From: Isoperla grammatica
Taxonomy: Eukaryota; Arthropoda; Insecta; Plecoptera; Perlodidae
Direction: 5' to 3'
Assembly: GCA_945910005.1 (NCBI GenBank)
Contig: OX246747.1
Location: forward strand, 15,508,746 to 15,572,745
Length of the DNA: 64,000 bases
The number at the start of each line of letters is the position of its first letter. The stretch's first letter is position 1. Of this stretch, positions 63,698 through 64,000 are shown piece by piece. The position numbers and the translations under genes were made by a program. The notes under the pieces were generated by a model. It had not been told where the DNA came from. It searched no databases and saw only the letters and a program-made list of their open reading frames with translations.

Positions 63698-64000
63698 ATG
63701 ACAATTTACTATTAATAACACTATCAATTACTTTAACTATAAATATCAATAATATAAATAGTATACATAAATATATAAATGATATAAATGATAATAATAA
63801 TAATAATATATAAATAATATAAATATAATAAAAATAATAATAACTATCAAAACACTATCAATAACACTGAACATAAATTTGAATAAACATAAAAAAAAAC
63901 CTGCTTGAATAGTAGCCTGCTAAAAGGCAACCAGTTGTCACGCCAGAATCCAGGCGGTCTTAAATATGGCTTTGCCGCCAGATTAAACTATCGTGAATGC

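Overview
This is a eukaryotic, animal-type window: spliced genes with GT/AG introns, many non-LTR retrotransposons, short interspersed elements with target-site duplications, and several classes of cut-and-paste transposon. Enrichment of the palindromic word AGGCCTA (for example near 8.46-8.52, 28.9-29.0, 34.4, 56.6-57.0 and 58.3-58.7 kb) resembles intergenic DNA of echinoderms, hemichordates and other marine invertebrates. That placement is an impression, not a proof. There are no bacterial operons and no rRNA, tRNA or CRISPR that I can see.

The window is a dense transposon graveyard with a few small genes. The dominant repeat is a family of roughly 300-390 bp SINE-like elements, with more than 20 copies or fragments. 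Most begin with CCTGCCC, which pairs with GGGCAGG about 25 bases later. They end in a LINE-like tail, GACGTTAAGCCC plus (ATCA/AATC)n. Six copies have clear 12-15 bp target duplications that place the element's first base at or next to that 5' stem. The head resembles the Pr77/HDV-like ribozyme of ingi/L1Tc retrotransposons. Some copies carry a different head containing GTCGTAAGAGGCGAC, and some are chimeras.

Layout. 0-9 kb: SINEs, a THAP exon with a P-type terminal repeat, a ZSWIM/MULE-like remnant, a three-exon acidic-protein gene, and a duplicated MADF exon. 9-13.3 kb: RCC1-like fragment, piggyBac fragment, an orphan GC-rich ORF, and the 3' end of an LTR retrotransposon. 13.3-17.3 kb: a decayed Helitron on the minus strand with a SINE inside its coding region. 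17.4-23.6 kb: a SINE cluster and a 4.3 kb inverted repeat flanked by SINEs. 23.9-25.6 kb: 3' part of an I-like LINE. 26.4-29.7 kb: two broken Myb/SANT-like genes. 31-34 kb: a Harbinger transposase apparently split by a P-type element. 35.3-37.2 kb: an apparently intact two-exon MADF gene and the C-terminal exons of a P-element/THAP9-like transposase. 37.4-40.8 kb and 41.3-46.3 kb: two LINEs with nested insertions, including a hAT element with an exact 8 bp target duplication and an 850 bp near-perfect palindrome. 46.6-51 kb: RNase H fragment, tandem repeats, a minisatellite and a Mutator-like transposase with one stop. 51.6-54.7 kb: SINEs, an I-like reverse transcriptase and a THAP pseudogene. 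56.4-63.5 kb: duplicated exon blocks, a zinc-finger remnant and a DUF4806-like fragment.

Functionally, the LINEs are plausible donors of reverse transcriptase for the SINEs. The THAP, MADF and Myb/SANT pieces are the DNA-binding parts that normally accompany P and Harbinger transposases. Most coding regions are interrupted. The best intact candidates are the MADF gene (35.3-35.9 kb) and the three-exon gene (6.16-6.77 kb).
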